Part shown: piece by piece, positions 14,051 through 23,412 of the stretch
How the letters are laid out: the number at the start of each line of letters is the position of its first letter
How positions within the stretch are numbered: position 1 is the stretch's first letter
Source: Amphibalanus amphitrite
Lineage: Eukaryota; Arthropoda; Thecostraca; Balanomorpha; Balanidae
Assembly: GCF_019059575.1 (NCBI RefSeq)
Contig: NW_024883035.1
Span: forward strand, 62,001-126,000
DNA: 64,000 bases
Direction of reading: 5' to 3'
The notes under the pieces: model-generated
What the model was told of the DNA's origin: nothing
The model's database searches: none
The model's input: the letters and a program-made list of their open reading frames with translations, nothing else
Position numbers and translations under genes: made by a program

Positions 14051-16545
14051 AGAGCCACCGCAGACAGCTTTAGTAGCAGATCATCACCGGCATATATGCA
14101 AGCGTTGAGGCTTTTGCCACGTCCGTCTCTTGCAGAATCATCGAAAACGATTCTGAGTTTGTCTTTCTGGAACACGCCGCGATGAGGCAGGAAGAAAGCG
14201 GACGCCGTGTTCTCACCGCGCGTTAAGCCAGGGCTAGGCTCGGGACCTATCCCGCTGCCAGCCGCTGCCAGAGCACGTACGGCTTGTTCTTCTTGTTCAG
14301 CTGCCTCTGTGCCAGGAACACGTTCACCAGTCGCTTCCTTCTTCGACATTTCTCTCATGCGATGGGAGGCGACTTGAACGGGTAAACTTTCTATCACACA
14401 GTTAGACAGCATTTCTCTGATCTGTTCATCATATTTTTTAGCCTTTTCGTCCGTTAGGTTCCTCGTCATGCGCTGTGTCCTTGTCCTCGTAGCCTCGAAG
14501 TTGTCCATCGGACGATCATGAGATCTCCACACGAGACCCATTTCGTAGCGTCCCTCATCGTCATTCCACTGAGGTTCGCATTCTGGTCTCGCCTCTGAGT
14601 CTGATGCCTCCTTTTCACTGATTCCGACCGTATCCAAGCTCCACAGGCGCTCCACCTGGCACATGTGATGCGCCCTCCGGCACGTTGGCTGGTCCTGGTC
14701 AGGTGATCCATCACCGTGACGACCGTGCACCACGTAGCCGAACACAGTGTCAATTGCTCTCAGACCATCTCCCAGATCGACTTGATCCCACAGCACGACA
14801 TGATACAAGTTATCAATGCCGATCAGGATGTCCACCTCACCGCCCTCAAAATCATCAGCCATCAGATCCGGCAGCCCGGAAGGCCCATTTGGCGGTGGGG
14901 TAGCAGGGAGAGGCGAGCAAAGCTGAGTGGTGCTCCAGAGCTCAAGGCTCACTGGCCCGTCGCCGAAACGACTGTATAGGCTCACTTTGACTCGGTCGTA
15001 TTCACGAGGTTCTTCAGCTTTCTCTTGGAACCCGACGCATGAAAAGACTCCCGTGCCTGTGGTCTGAAGACCAAGTTCGCTGGCCAAGGAGCTCCGAATG
15101 TATGATGAATCCGAGCCCCCATCCAACAAAACTCGTGTCATCCGGTGACCTTTCGGACCCTCTGCTTTAACCAGAGCTGTCTGGAAAAAACAGCCTTTTC
15201 CACCGGCGCCGCTGGCGTTGTAGCGGCGCTGACCCAATGATGGCTGGGACCCAGCCACAGAGCCAAAAGCTTGAGCGGTGGTAGGACGGGGCGAGAATGG
15301 CGCTGCTTGTACCGACAGCTCGGGCGCCGTCAGGCTGCATGGGGACTCGCTGGAGCTCGATGCCGTATAGTGGAGCAGAGGATGGTGGCCCCTGCCACAC
15401 ACAGAACAGGAATCGGCCTGACAGTCTTTGGCACGATGTCCGGTGACGAGACATTTGAAACAGGCCTTGGCCGCTTTGGCAGTCTTCCAACGAGCATCCA
15501 CAGTCGTGCCTTTAAACCTTTCGCAGCGATCGAGCCCGTGCCCGGTCTTACCACAGGCTGCACAGGAGGCTGGCTTTGATCTGGGTGGAAATCTGGCGTT
15601 CTCAGAGCGGTGCACACGCTGTGCGTTCAGATTGCTCGCCACAGGAGGCACTGTGGGCAGAGGCTTGGGAGAGGCATCAGCCGTGGTGGCTCCCCTTGCC
15701 GACTCTCGAATTCGGATTTCCTCGTGGAGGAATTTCAGGAACTCACAGAAGTCGGAAGTGTTCCGCCTGGCCCATTCAAGGCGCCAGTTCTCGGGTAACT
15801 TATCCTTCACGATAGGCAGAAGCAGGCTAGAGAAGCTGTCGGCTGTAACGCCAAGCGAGTTTAATGCTCTCGTGTGTGCCGACACGTGGTCAATCAGCGA
15901 CCGCATGGCCTTCAGATCGTTTGAGCGGATCGACGGCATGTTCAGCATCTCTCGCATCAATGTGTCTCGGCGTACATCATTCTGTTCAAAGCGCTCTCGG
16001 AGCGCTGCTACCGCCTCGGAATACCCCTCTCCAGAAACTGGAATACCATGAATGGCTCTCAGCGCCACACCAGCCAGGTGGGACTTGAGAACGACAAATT
16101 TCTGGACATCAGCGAACCCAGGATTGTTATGGACTGATATAACGAACAACTCCCAAAACTCGGACCACTTCATGACATCACCGTGAAAAATTGGAATTTT
16201 CACGGCGAGTGAGGATTTGAGGTCTGCGTTCCCCACTGCGTTCCCTTGTTCAGCCTTGCCCTTGGCTTCTTCAGCCTTCTCAAGACGGGCGAGTAGGCGA
16301 GAGCTGAGGAACACCTCGTCCTCCATCGTCTGGACGTGACTCGTGTCGTCCACGTGGCCCTGTTTATCCAGCTGGATTTGGATGTCGTGCAATTCATGCT
16401 GAAGTTTCTCAATGTGATGAATTTTCAAGGCAAGCTGATCCTGATCCAAAGTTTTGGACTCTCCCTGACGATACGCCCTCAAATCGTTGCAAAGCTTCGT
16501 AGCTTTGGTGCGAAGTTTAGACCTGGCGGATGCCAACTCCTCCAT
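13948..16545 (-). CDS. BEL/Pao Gag-protease polyprotein, truncated in reverse transcriptase
   Basis: An 865-residue frame starting at an ATG 107 bases inside the 5' LTR. Order of parts: a coiled-coil-like N-terminus (residues about 1-100); a DUF1759-type gag core (about 115-270, with FHGDVMKWSEFWELF); zinc knuckles at 328-341 (CAACGKTGHGLDRC) and 362-375 (CFKCLVTGHRAKDC), plus a CxxC-type motif near 380-392; and a DUF1758-type aspartic protease with the active-site region LLDGGSDSSYI at 473-483 and the partner segment DILIGIDNLY near 572. The usual protease-RT linker (RYEMGLVW, about 666) follows, then the first RT block (FFLPHRGVFQ, KLRIVFDDSA) near 784-806. Roughly the last 30 residues are out-of-frame sequence after the pol deletion. 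Residues about 730-780 are low in similarity to the family and may be another small insertion or scramble. Gag and protease look intact, so it could be translated as a particle-forming protein without polymerase. Confidence 0.88.
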   Translation of the reverse strand: MEELASARSKLRTKATKLCNDLRAYRQGESKTLDQDQLALKIHHIEKLQHELHDIQIQLDKQGHVDDTSHVQTMEDEVFLSSRLLARLEKAEEAKGKAEQGNAVGNADLKSSLAVKIPIFHGDVMKWSEFWELFVISVHNNPGFADVQKFVVLKSHLAGVALRAIHGIPVSGEGYSEAVAALRERFEQNDVRRDTLMREMLNMPSIRSNDLKAMRSLIDHVSAHTRALNSLGVTADSFSSLLLPIVKDKLPENWRLEWARRNTSDFCEFLKFLHEEIRIRESARGATTADASPKPLPTVPPVASNLNAQRVHRSENARFPPRSKPASCAACGKTGHGLDRCERFKGTTVDARWKTAKAAKACFKCLVTGHRAKDCQADSCSVCGRGHHPLLHYTASSSSESPCSLTAPELSVQAAPFSPRPTTAQAFGSVAGSQPSLGQRRYNASGAGGKGCFFQTALVKAEGPKGHRMTRVLLDGGSDSSYIRSSLASELGLQTTGTGVFSCVGFQEKAEEPREYDRVKVSLYSRFGDGPVSLELWSTTQLCSPLPATPPPNGPSGLPDLMADDFEGGEVDILIGIDNLYHVVLWDQVDLGDGLRAIDTVFGYVVHGRHGDGSPDQDQPTCRRAHHMCQVERLWSLDTVGISEKEASDSEARPECEPQWNDDEGRYEMGLVWRSHDRPMDNFEATRTRTQRMTRNLTDEKAKKYDEQIREMLSNCVIESLPVQVASHRMREMSKKEATGERVPGTEAAEQEEQAVRALAAAGSGIGPEPSPGLTRGENTASAFFLPHRGVFQKDKLRIVFDDSARDGRGKSLNACIYAGDDLLLKLSAVALSFRPWSSSTAACSWGCCPSSWTRTPQSLAVGVG

Positions 16546-16652
16546 GACTAAAGATAAAGAGAAATGAAGCTGTCCTAGGCAAAACTACCCGATGAAATAA
16601 TCGACCTATACTTGAAACCACAGGTCTCGGCTATATCCGGCCCGGAGGACTA
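16546..16652 (-). other. Leader between 5' LTR and gag start
   Basis: 107 bases. A primer-binding site would be expected at its LTR side, but the sequence directly next to the LTR does not begin with TGG. The nearest TGG on the minus strand is about 32 bases in (complement at 16618-16620). The primer-binding site is therefore not assigned. Confidence 0.4.
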
Positions 16653-17262
16653 TGTTGTGATTACTGATAAAAGTGGACTGTATTTGTTACATTTACGTCT
16701 TTCGATCAAAACGATGGTGACGACACCAACCGAACGATTTACCTTGATTTTCAAATAACAAGAAATTAACTCAAGTGGATCTGTATTGCATACAACTGAG
16801 CAAACAGATATGACGAGGCTCACACTATGCCTAATTGAAGCGACCCAAACGAGGCAAACTAAACCAGCGGACCTTACATCGAGATCAATACATCGTAATA
16901 TTCAAGTGGGGACATTGATAGTTTAAGTTATTTGCCAGTGTTTAATTTCGCCGACACCGGGGTGCAGTGGACCGGTAGCTAAACCGATTCCGCCCGGAGC
17001 CCGAGTTGATACGACCGGCCCTTGCCTCACAGACCGGGGCGGTATCAGTACCGTACCCGCTCGCGAGGAGGTCCAGAGATCAACTGGCCGGCGCTACCTG
17101 GCCGGCCCTGACATAAGCTCGGGTCCCCGCCCCGGGCCATAGACACAGCACACGGCCCACGACCCGTACACGTGCACTCATCGCGCCGGCCGCTCGCCGG
17201 CCGGCTGACCGCTACCGCGGGGCGCGTAACAAACTAAACGGCGCTAGGCACAAATCACGACA
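16653..17262 (-). repeat. LTR, 5' copy in element orientation
   Basis: The second 610-bp LTR; side-by-side reading showed no difference from 12374-12983. It is followed by the second CAAAC target copy at 17263-17267. Confidence 0.93.
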
Positions 17263-17267
17263 CAAAC

Positions 17268-18260
17268 CAATTTCCATTAAATTGTAAAATGCGTGAAATG
17301 AATCGCCTATAAAAAGCTTGCGACAATGTTTCTTTTATTCACAATCAACGTCTTTTTTAATATATCAAGTAAACAAGCTTGATAGTGGATTATGAGCTGA
17401 AAATTAACTGGCAAAAACAAATTTTGATGGATGGAGATATTTTTTGTTTCAAAGACGACTGACGAGGAATCTTCCCGACATCACATCAAAGCCTGCAGTT
17501 ATCGGGTTCTGCAGTTCCACGAATCTCGTGCATCCCGGTTTGAAAATAGCATGTTTAGATGCCTTCCAGAGATGAAGGAGACAAATAGAAAAGAGCCGGC
17601 TGTTAACATCCTTTGCAACGCTACTTTAACGCTTCCCATATGACATTTGCTTCGTTTGCATTCAAAAAGTTTTCATCTACAGCAATCACTATTGGTGGGT
17701 GTGCAATGTGTGTTGATCCATTACAGCCCTCCTCAAACGGCAGTTTTTTTTTAATCTCACAAACCGCAGCAGACTGGCCCAAGTGGTCACCACCACAACT
17801 CTCCCCACCCCCACTCAACCCATCTAAAGCCCTGGATCTTCTGGTAACCGACTGAGACCAAACTTGGACACAAACATCGCTTCTCAATCTGCAACTGTAC
17901 TATGGTTGTCCAAGGCGGGTCAAATCACCAGTGTGACCTGGGAGTTGGTGCGTGTCCCTTCGGCGCAAACTTTGGAATTGAATGTTTTCCACTCAGATCT
18001 GATTGCTGTGGTAGAATTTCGTCGTGTTGAGTATAAGCAGCCTACTCTCCCGCGACAAGTAGCACACTTACTCTGCGTGTCTAGTAAATATGTCGATATT
18101 TAATTTGGCTGGTTAGTGCGCTGAAGTTAAGGTTGTCAGCAGATGGTGATATTTCTTTAACCGTTTGAGATGGCCGTGTTATCTGCTTTGCTAGCTTTTC
18201 AATTGCAGGCAAAGCAACGGCATCCTTGAGGACCTCGCAACTTTATTCCTTATGCTGATT
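17268..18260. other. No recognisable features
   Basis: AT-rich at first, then mixed. Frames on both strands at 17613-17887 have no known domain. Confidence 0.4.
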
Positions 18261-19122
18261 ACGAGCGAGCGAGCGCAGCGAGCGAAGCGAAGTCTTTTCA
18301 ATATAACGGAAAAATCCCAGTATGAGCGGCCCGGCCCGGCCCGGCCTGTAACGCTTTTGAGAGGCTTATATCTCAGCAACCGCTGGACCGAATGGCCTGC
18401 GGTCTTTTTTGCTGGGTAGCCCCATCCCTTCTACCCCGTAATTGACTACTTTTGATACATCTCAGTGACCGCCGTGGCACGTGCCACGTGAAAAGTCAAG
18501 GGTGTTCAAGCAGTTTTGCAAAAGTAATGATTTTGAGAGGCCCATATCTCAGCAGCGGCTTGAGCGATTGTCTTGCGGTCATTTTTATAGGGTAGCTGCA
18601 TCCCTTCTACCAAAGGTCGGATACTCTTCATTATGTGAGTGACCCCCACTGCACGTGCAAAATACAACAATAAGAGGTGCCAAATTTGCTCCCATTTCAA
18701 TAACTCGGTAATTACTGGGGCGATTTCGCTGAAACTTGGCATACAGGTAGGCACCCACCAGGCAATGCATTCCCATGTGTTGCAGTTAGGGTGCTACTGC
18801 ACGTGCGCACGTGCAGGGGGCGTTTCCAGATCTCGAGAACGGCTGGGCCGATTGCGCTCAAATTTGGTACACGGTTGGGGACCGGTTAGTAGGGTGCCGT
18901 GCAAAAGTCATTTTGGACCCCGTTTGCACGTGCGCACGTGCAGAATGCCGCTTCCAGATCTCAGGAACGGCTGGGCCGATTGCGTTCAAATTTGGTACAC
19001 CGCTAGCGACCGGTTAGAAGGGTGCTTTGCACAAGCCCGTTGGAAGTACCCTCTCGCCCTTCCGCACGTGCAGGGCTGACTATCTCGCTCGCTCGTTCTT
19101 CGCCCAAAAGGCGTTTTACTGG
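18261..19122 (+). repeat. CACGTG-punctuated modular repeat, copy A
   Basis: About 862 bases, matched in inverted orientation at 39135-40018. One end is ACGAGCGAGCGAGCGCAGCG and the other carries CTCGCTCGCTCGT followed by CTTCGCCCAAAAGG, so ACGAGCGAGCGAG is inverted at the two ends. A (GGCCC)n tract of about four units lies near the left end. The interior has five diverged modules of about 130-180 bases. Each holds a phrase like ATCTCAGGAACGGCTGGGCC and CAAATTTGGTAC, and each closes with one or two GCACGTGC palindromes. The open frames give tryptophan-rich peptides by chance. No target duplication could be settled. Confidence 0.85.
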
Positions 19123-19388
19123 TGATAAATGACATCAAACTTCTCAGTGCATGAAAGAAACGAACGTGACAAATCCTGAGCAACTTTCACAGCATTCATT
19201 TTGGGCTTCTTTCTGCGCTTAGCTTCTTTCTGTTGCATCAGCTGCAGTTCTAGTCGGTATTTTTTATCGGGCACGTTGTTTGCAGCGTTGTGAGAACTTT
19301 TATTCTCATACTGCCCTTCGCGGGCGCGCGTCTGATTCAATATTTTTGAGATTCTGAACTTGTAAAGTTGCGTGCAGCGGGATGTCAT
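19116..19388 (-). pseudogene. Possible gene fragment ending just inside repeat A
   Basis: A 90-codon frame starts at an ATG in fair context. It encodes a basic peptide with KEAKRRKKPKM and a glutamine/leucine helix-like part (KYRLELQLMQQ). The frame runs leftwards and meets its stop codon exactly in the first bases of repeat A, which could mean that the repeat landed in a coding exon. The protein is not recognised. It may also be a chance frame. Confidence 0.25.
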
Positions 19389-19880
19389 CTTAACCGAGCG
19401 GTTATCTGTTGTTGGACATATTTCTGCCGGTATTTCATGTAAAATAAACTAAAATTTGTACGGGAAAGAACCGTCGTCAGCTTCATCGCGAAGAGACAAA
19501 TATCCACGGGACAGCACCTTTGCAGGTTCAGCTTGGTTCTCCCTTCCTGTCCCTGCAAATCAGTCGTTAAAAAATGTTTCCCACGCCGACAACACAGCTC
19601 ACAAAGCAGCGCGAATCGCCAGCAGCACTACCGCCCTCGTGGCCTGTCAACACTGAGCGGTGTCAGCGAGCTGACGGCGACTCATCGCCAGCGAAAACCG
19701 ACCTCCCGCCGGCTCTGGTCGACCGTTAAACCCTGTTTTCGCCCCGCGGGTGTATCCCAGAAAACAGCTCTCCCCGCACGCGCGCCGCTTCGCCACGGCG
19801 CTGATTTGGAGGAGGATACAAGTGGGTGCGGTTGGCGTCAAAATGGGACTCGGGAAACGAGCGGTAACGGCACAACAGGG
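19389..19880. other. No gene recognised; CpG-rich stretch
   Basis: The segment is increasingly CpG-rich to the right, with overlapping frames in several registers and no recognisable domain. Confidence 0.35.
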
Positions 19881-19883
19881 GAC

Positions 19884-19975
19884 GACGACCGAGGGAGATC
19901 GGCACGGGACGAGAGGGAGATCGGCACGGGACGAGAGGGGAGATCGGCACGGGACGAGAGGGGATCAGACGAAAC
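19884..19975. repeat. Short minisatellite, about 24-bp unit, 3-4 copies
   Basis: Consecutive copies of GGAGATCGGCACGGGACGAGA with one-base length changes. Confidence 0.9.
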
Positions 19976-20279
19976 GGGAACGAGTGTAAAGGGATTTAGT
20001 GTTGGTTAAAAAGTGGGGTGGCATTGCACAACGTAGTTACCAGCGAATTTTCTGGGCATTGTGTTCAAGCCAACCGACAGAAGTAAGGAGTTGGTTTGAA
20101 AAGCTGAAAGCTGGGAAGTGCAACCAAGTACATAAGAGAGTAAAATGAGAAAGGCAGGATGGGTTACTTCTAGCTGGGCACGTGAGCCTGTGGTGAAAGC
20201 AAGATATTCATCAACAACAATTTATTTATGTCACGCTTTTAGAATTACGGGAACTGGGAAAATGCACATTCCACAGTTA

Positions 20280-20707
20280 AGGCCGCCCCACACTGGACCT
20301 CGCATGCGGGTTGCGGGTTTTTTCGTTTTCGGGTTTCTTCAAAATCAAATAATACAATCTAAGCTGAGTGACCCACACTATCATCTAACAAGCGAGTCTG
20401 CATGTTTTTAGCTTGCGAGCAACCTTCCATCGCATTCCAAAAGTTGATTTTGAGTCAACTTTCGATTTTCCTCGCTGCGAGGTCTGCGAGTTCTGCGAGG
20501 TTTGCGGGTTTTTCGTTGGAGTCGAATTTTGGTTCGTTGCGCTGGTATTGCGACTATATGTAAGTTTCTGAAGGTGTACCGGCTTCACTGCATTCATGAA
20601 GTTACCATAAGGGAGCGGCCTAATCACTCTATGAATTAGTATTATGCCCGCAAACTCAAAACCCGCAAACTCGCAACCCGCATGCGAGGTCCAGTATGGG
20701 GCGGCCT
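20280..20707. mobile_element. PIF/Harbinger-type MITE, 428 bp
   Basis: The ends are inverted over about 36 bases with one mismatch (starting AGGCCGCCCCAC/TACTGGACC) and are flanked by the direct trinucleotide TTA at 20277-20279 and 20708-20710. A TTA duplication with AGGCC..CCCACAC-like tips is typical of Harbinger elements. No transposase is encoded. The inner flanks repeat TGCGAGTT / TGCGGGTTT words, as in many MITEs with subterminal repeats. Confidence 0.85.
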
Positions 20708-20710
20708 TTA

Positions 20711-21431
20711 CTCAATTGGCAGTTATCACATAGAGATAACAACTTCAAACGAACTGTATCGAATTACGTGTCCAACGAAGCGTATCGAATTACACCTTCA
20801 GCGAAATATCCCGGACGCTCAGCCAATGAGGTCAGAGCCTCCCGAGATTGCAGTCGCTGGTGCTCCGCGCCACGCAGAAACTGCGCACTGAAATTAACTC
20901 TGGAAGCCATTTCCTGGTGCTGCAACGCATTCACTGGGAATCACGAACCTTTTAAATAGCTCATAATTGATGACCCCAGTTTAACCCATAGTTACACTGA
21001 ACGGTAGACATCGAACTGCATTCTGCGTACCGTGGCGTTCTAAGCGAATACTCGGGCGCCGATTCTGATCAATACTCGGGGTCGGGTCAGGCAGGCCACA
21101 TATCAGGCGTCGTGACACCGCAGCCGACACGGCGCTTTATCACCGGACCTGACTCGCAGCAGACGGACTCGGAGCACTCTGACTCGGACGGAGTTCGACT
21201 CGGATTAACTCTGAGTCGGCTGAGTGGCGGAGGCCATCGGAGGGCCCAGCTGTTGATCCATGCACCATTAGCCATCTTTGACGAGCTATCGCTTAGCTTT
21301 AATGAGCCAACCGGCGGACCACGCAGCTGTAGTGTCCGGGGTACCTAAGGACGTCGAATGGCGTTCGGGAATCTGCCTTCCCGAGGTATTTGGTCTCCGG
21401 GACCTCTTTGTAGGTCACGAGGTCGGAGATT
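20711..21431. other. No gene recognised
   Basis: Mixed sequence. 21060-21240 is rich in GACTCGG words. The minus strand from 21499 to 21349 has an alternative open frame ending at a donor-like CTTAG|GTACC, mentioned with the next entry. Confidence 0.35.
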
Positions 21432-21499
21432 CTACCCGCCTTCAAAGCTAGAGCAGGTGACAGTGTCGGATGGATGCCCGAGACTCCGTGAACTTCCTT
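21432..21499 (-). CDS. Putative terminal exon of an unrecognised gene
   Basis: After an acceptor-like CACACCAG on the minus strand, one frame reads EGSSRSLGHPSDTVTCSSFE and then GG and a TAG stop at 21432. Its phase fits the donor of the exon at 22956-23112, which leaves one base of a codon. Another frame of the same sequence stays open longer, includes SGIHPTLSPALALKAG and SDLVTYKEVPETKYLG, and reaches a donor-like site near 21348, so the frame is not settled. No family is recognised. Confidence 0.3.
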
Positions 21500-22955
21500 C
21501 TGGTGTGATATGGGGTTGGGTGTGCCGGACTTGATCGAGGTTGCATGGTTTCTGGAGAGCGGGTATTGGCAGTAAGAAACGAATAGGTGGGCCCTATTAC
21601 TGATTAGGGTGTCTCATACCGTACGCTCCCCAGATCTGTTGTCCAGTATTGGCTGTTGATGGCCGTCCGCACCCAAATCGCGTTATCGTTCATATCATGA
21701 TCGATAACAAGACTTAGGCCGACGACGAGTGTGTCTATAGGACGGTATTTTTGGATTGACAGTTGCTTTTGGGGAGGGTGGGAGGGGATCGTTTTCCACA
21801 GCCTGTCGCTTGACTCGGGTCTCCTCCCACCCCTCTGCCCCTCCCTCCCTCCTCGTGCTGGCCATCCTCCGCTCCCTCTATTCGAGCCCCAAATCAAGCT
21901 AATGTTTGCACATTATCTGAGATCACAGAGGCTCGGCGACCTCCGTAGGTGAGGTCAGGTATCAATGTCGCTCTAGGTCTCCAGTCTCCACTCTAGCATA
22001 ACTCCGTCTCCTCAATACTGGAGCGGTCGGTCGCCAGCGAACGATCCCCATCATCATCTCTGGTCGTTCGATGACCAATAGACGCCTTGGCCATAAAGCG
22101 GACGTCGGCCCGCTCTCATTTTGCAAGATAAATGTCATATGGTATTGGAAGGTGTGCCACAAAGCAGACCTTGTAGCGTGGGTTCAGGCAATATTGGGTC
22201 TCTCCACTCTGGGAGACTGAATGAGGATGCAAACTCCAGACCGTCACGACGGAGCGCTGCTGGAGGGAAGATTGTAAAAAAAATGTCATTTGGCCACTTT
22301 ATTACTGAACTAAACCATATCAAAAGGAGTTCAATCTTACGCAAACAATACGTGTTATATATAAAATGGTACAAATATATTTGTAAAAAAATCATATCTT
22401 TGACATCCAGCCCTTCAGTAGATATAATTATCAGTTGAAGCATCTGAAGTTTACGGAAAAGTGAGGTAGATAAATTCAATAATCGATCTAGACATACTTC
22501 ATGATTTTTCTTGGTACGTAAATACTACCACATAAATTAAGGTTTAAGTTTTAAGTGGGATACCAGCCTCAATCAAATGCAATAAAGGTTGTTCAGTGTT
22601 GGTAAAGGCCGCCTCAAAGCAGAGTACAAATAGAATGTCTATATAAAGCAAGGCTGATGACACTCGAGGTGTGCAGCGGCTTGAGCTATATTCGGCGACC
22701 TTCAATGGAAGTGTTAAGACGCTAAAGCCTCCTCCTACAAGTGACATTTCAGTTGATGAAAGCAGTTTTGCGTTGGAGGCTTAAGATGTAGCAACCCTAC
22801 GTAGGTGTGAGCGCAATTGTGGAGAAAGCGATGAAACAGAGGGCATCTATTGGAGCAAGTCTTATATCGCACCATAGGTAAGACCAATCCACTGAATATC
22901 CTCCGCTCAGTCTGAGTCCCTCCTCGCCTCCCTCACAGACACTGTGCCGTCTCAC
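21500..22955. other. Possible intron, no other features
   Basis: Lies between the two putative minus-strand exons. It contains a C/T-rich patch near 21820-21890 and AT-rich DNA at 22270-22560. No further exon was recognised. Confidence 0.35.
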
Positions 22956-23112
22956 CTTTTTTCTCGCCGTGCCGATGCCGCTCGGGACTGCAGGGCGAGC
23001 CGGCGCCGGGCAGCTCCCCGTGCAGAATGTCCACGGTGGACGCGGACGCGGACGGTTTGACGTCAATCACGTCCACATTGTCCCAGTGCTGGCCCTCCAC
23101 GTAGGTGATGGT
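22956..23112 (-). CDS. Putative internal exon of an unrecognised gene
   Basis: 157 bases on the minus strand, bounded by a strong acceptor (CTCGCTGTTTCAG) and a consensus donor (AAG|GTGAG). The only fully open frame begins TITYVEGQHWDNVDVIDVKP, continues through a serine/alanine run, and then HGELPGAGSPCSPERHRHG and EKK. Codon third positions are mostly G or C, unlike the AT-rich surroundings, which supports real coding. I do not recognise the protein. The charged, proline- and serine-rich end would suit a cytoplasmic tail. It may join the exon at 21432-21499. Confidence 0.5.
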
Positions 23113-23264
23113 CTGAAACAGCGAGCAGGTGGTTAGGGCTGCGGAGGAACGAGAGACAGGCGGGTGGGGTTAGGTGGTCTTTGTTAGAAGAACTTACGAG
23201 CGGACGGCGGGTGGTTTCCTACTACTTAGAGTAGGAGAATAACTAATAAGCGAGCGACAAGTGG

Positions 23265-23288
23265 CCTCTCTCCCTCTAACTCTCTCTC

Positions 23289-23360
<72 letters not shown>

Positions 23361-23400
23361 ACTCGCTCTCTTCCTCACTCTGTCCAACCCCTCTCTCTCG
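23265..23400. repeat. (CT)n microsatellite
   Basis: About 100 bases of CT with a few CCC and TAA breaks. It ends only about a dozen bases before the TTAA target of the first tandem element. Confidence 0.95.
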
Positions 23401-23412
23401 CTTTCCTTTTAA

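Larger units (their letters stand above)
12374..17262 (-). mobile_element. BEL/Pao LTR retrotransposon with a large internal pol deletion
   Basis: A complete LTR-to-LTR insertion of 4,889 bp on the minus strand. It has 610-bp direct LTRs that I read as identical, TG..CA ends, and a perfect 5-bp target duplication. Inside are, in minus-strand order, a long gag-protease frame, the first part of reverse transcriptase, then the C-terminal domain of integrase in another frame. The RT core, RNase H and integrase catalytic core are missing, so the copy cannot move by itself. Identical LTRs and an intact target duplication indicate a recent insertion, presumably helped by a full-length relative. Family BEL/Pao is shown by the DUF1759-type gag, the DUF1758-type protease, and a C-terminal integrase domain of the DUF5641 type. 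Confidence 0.92.

Noticed and set aside
18639..19079. 146-residue plus frame with repeated tryptophan-rich units (also 39127-39617 minus)
   Set aside because: It follows the DNA modules of a repeat whose units change frame; the peptides are not conserved as protein.
21112..21348. Plus frame with serine/aspartate-rich peptide
   Set aside because: It reflects GACTCGG word repeats; the opposite strand is equally open.
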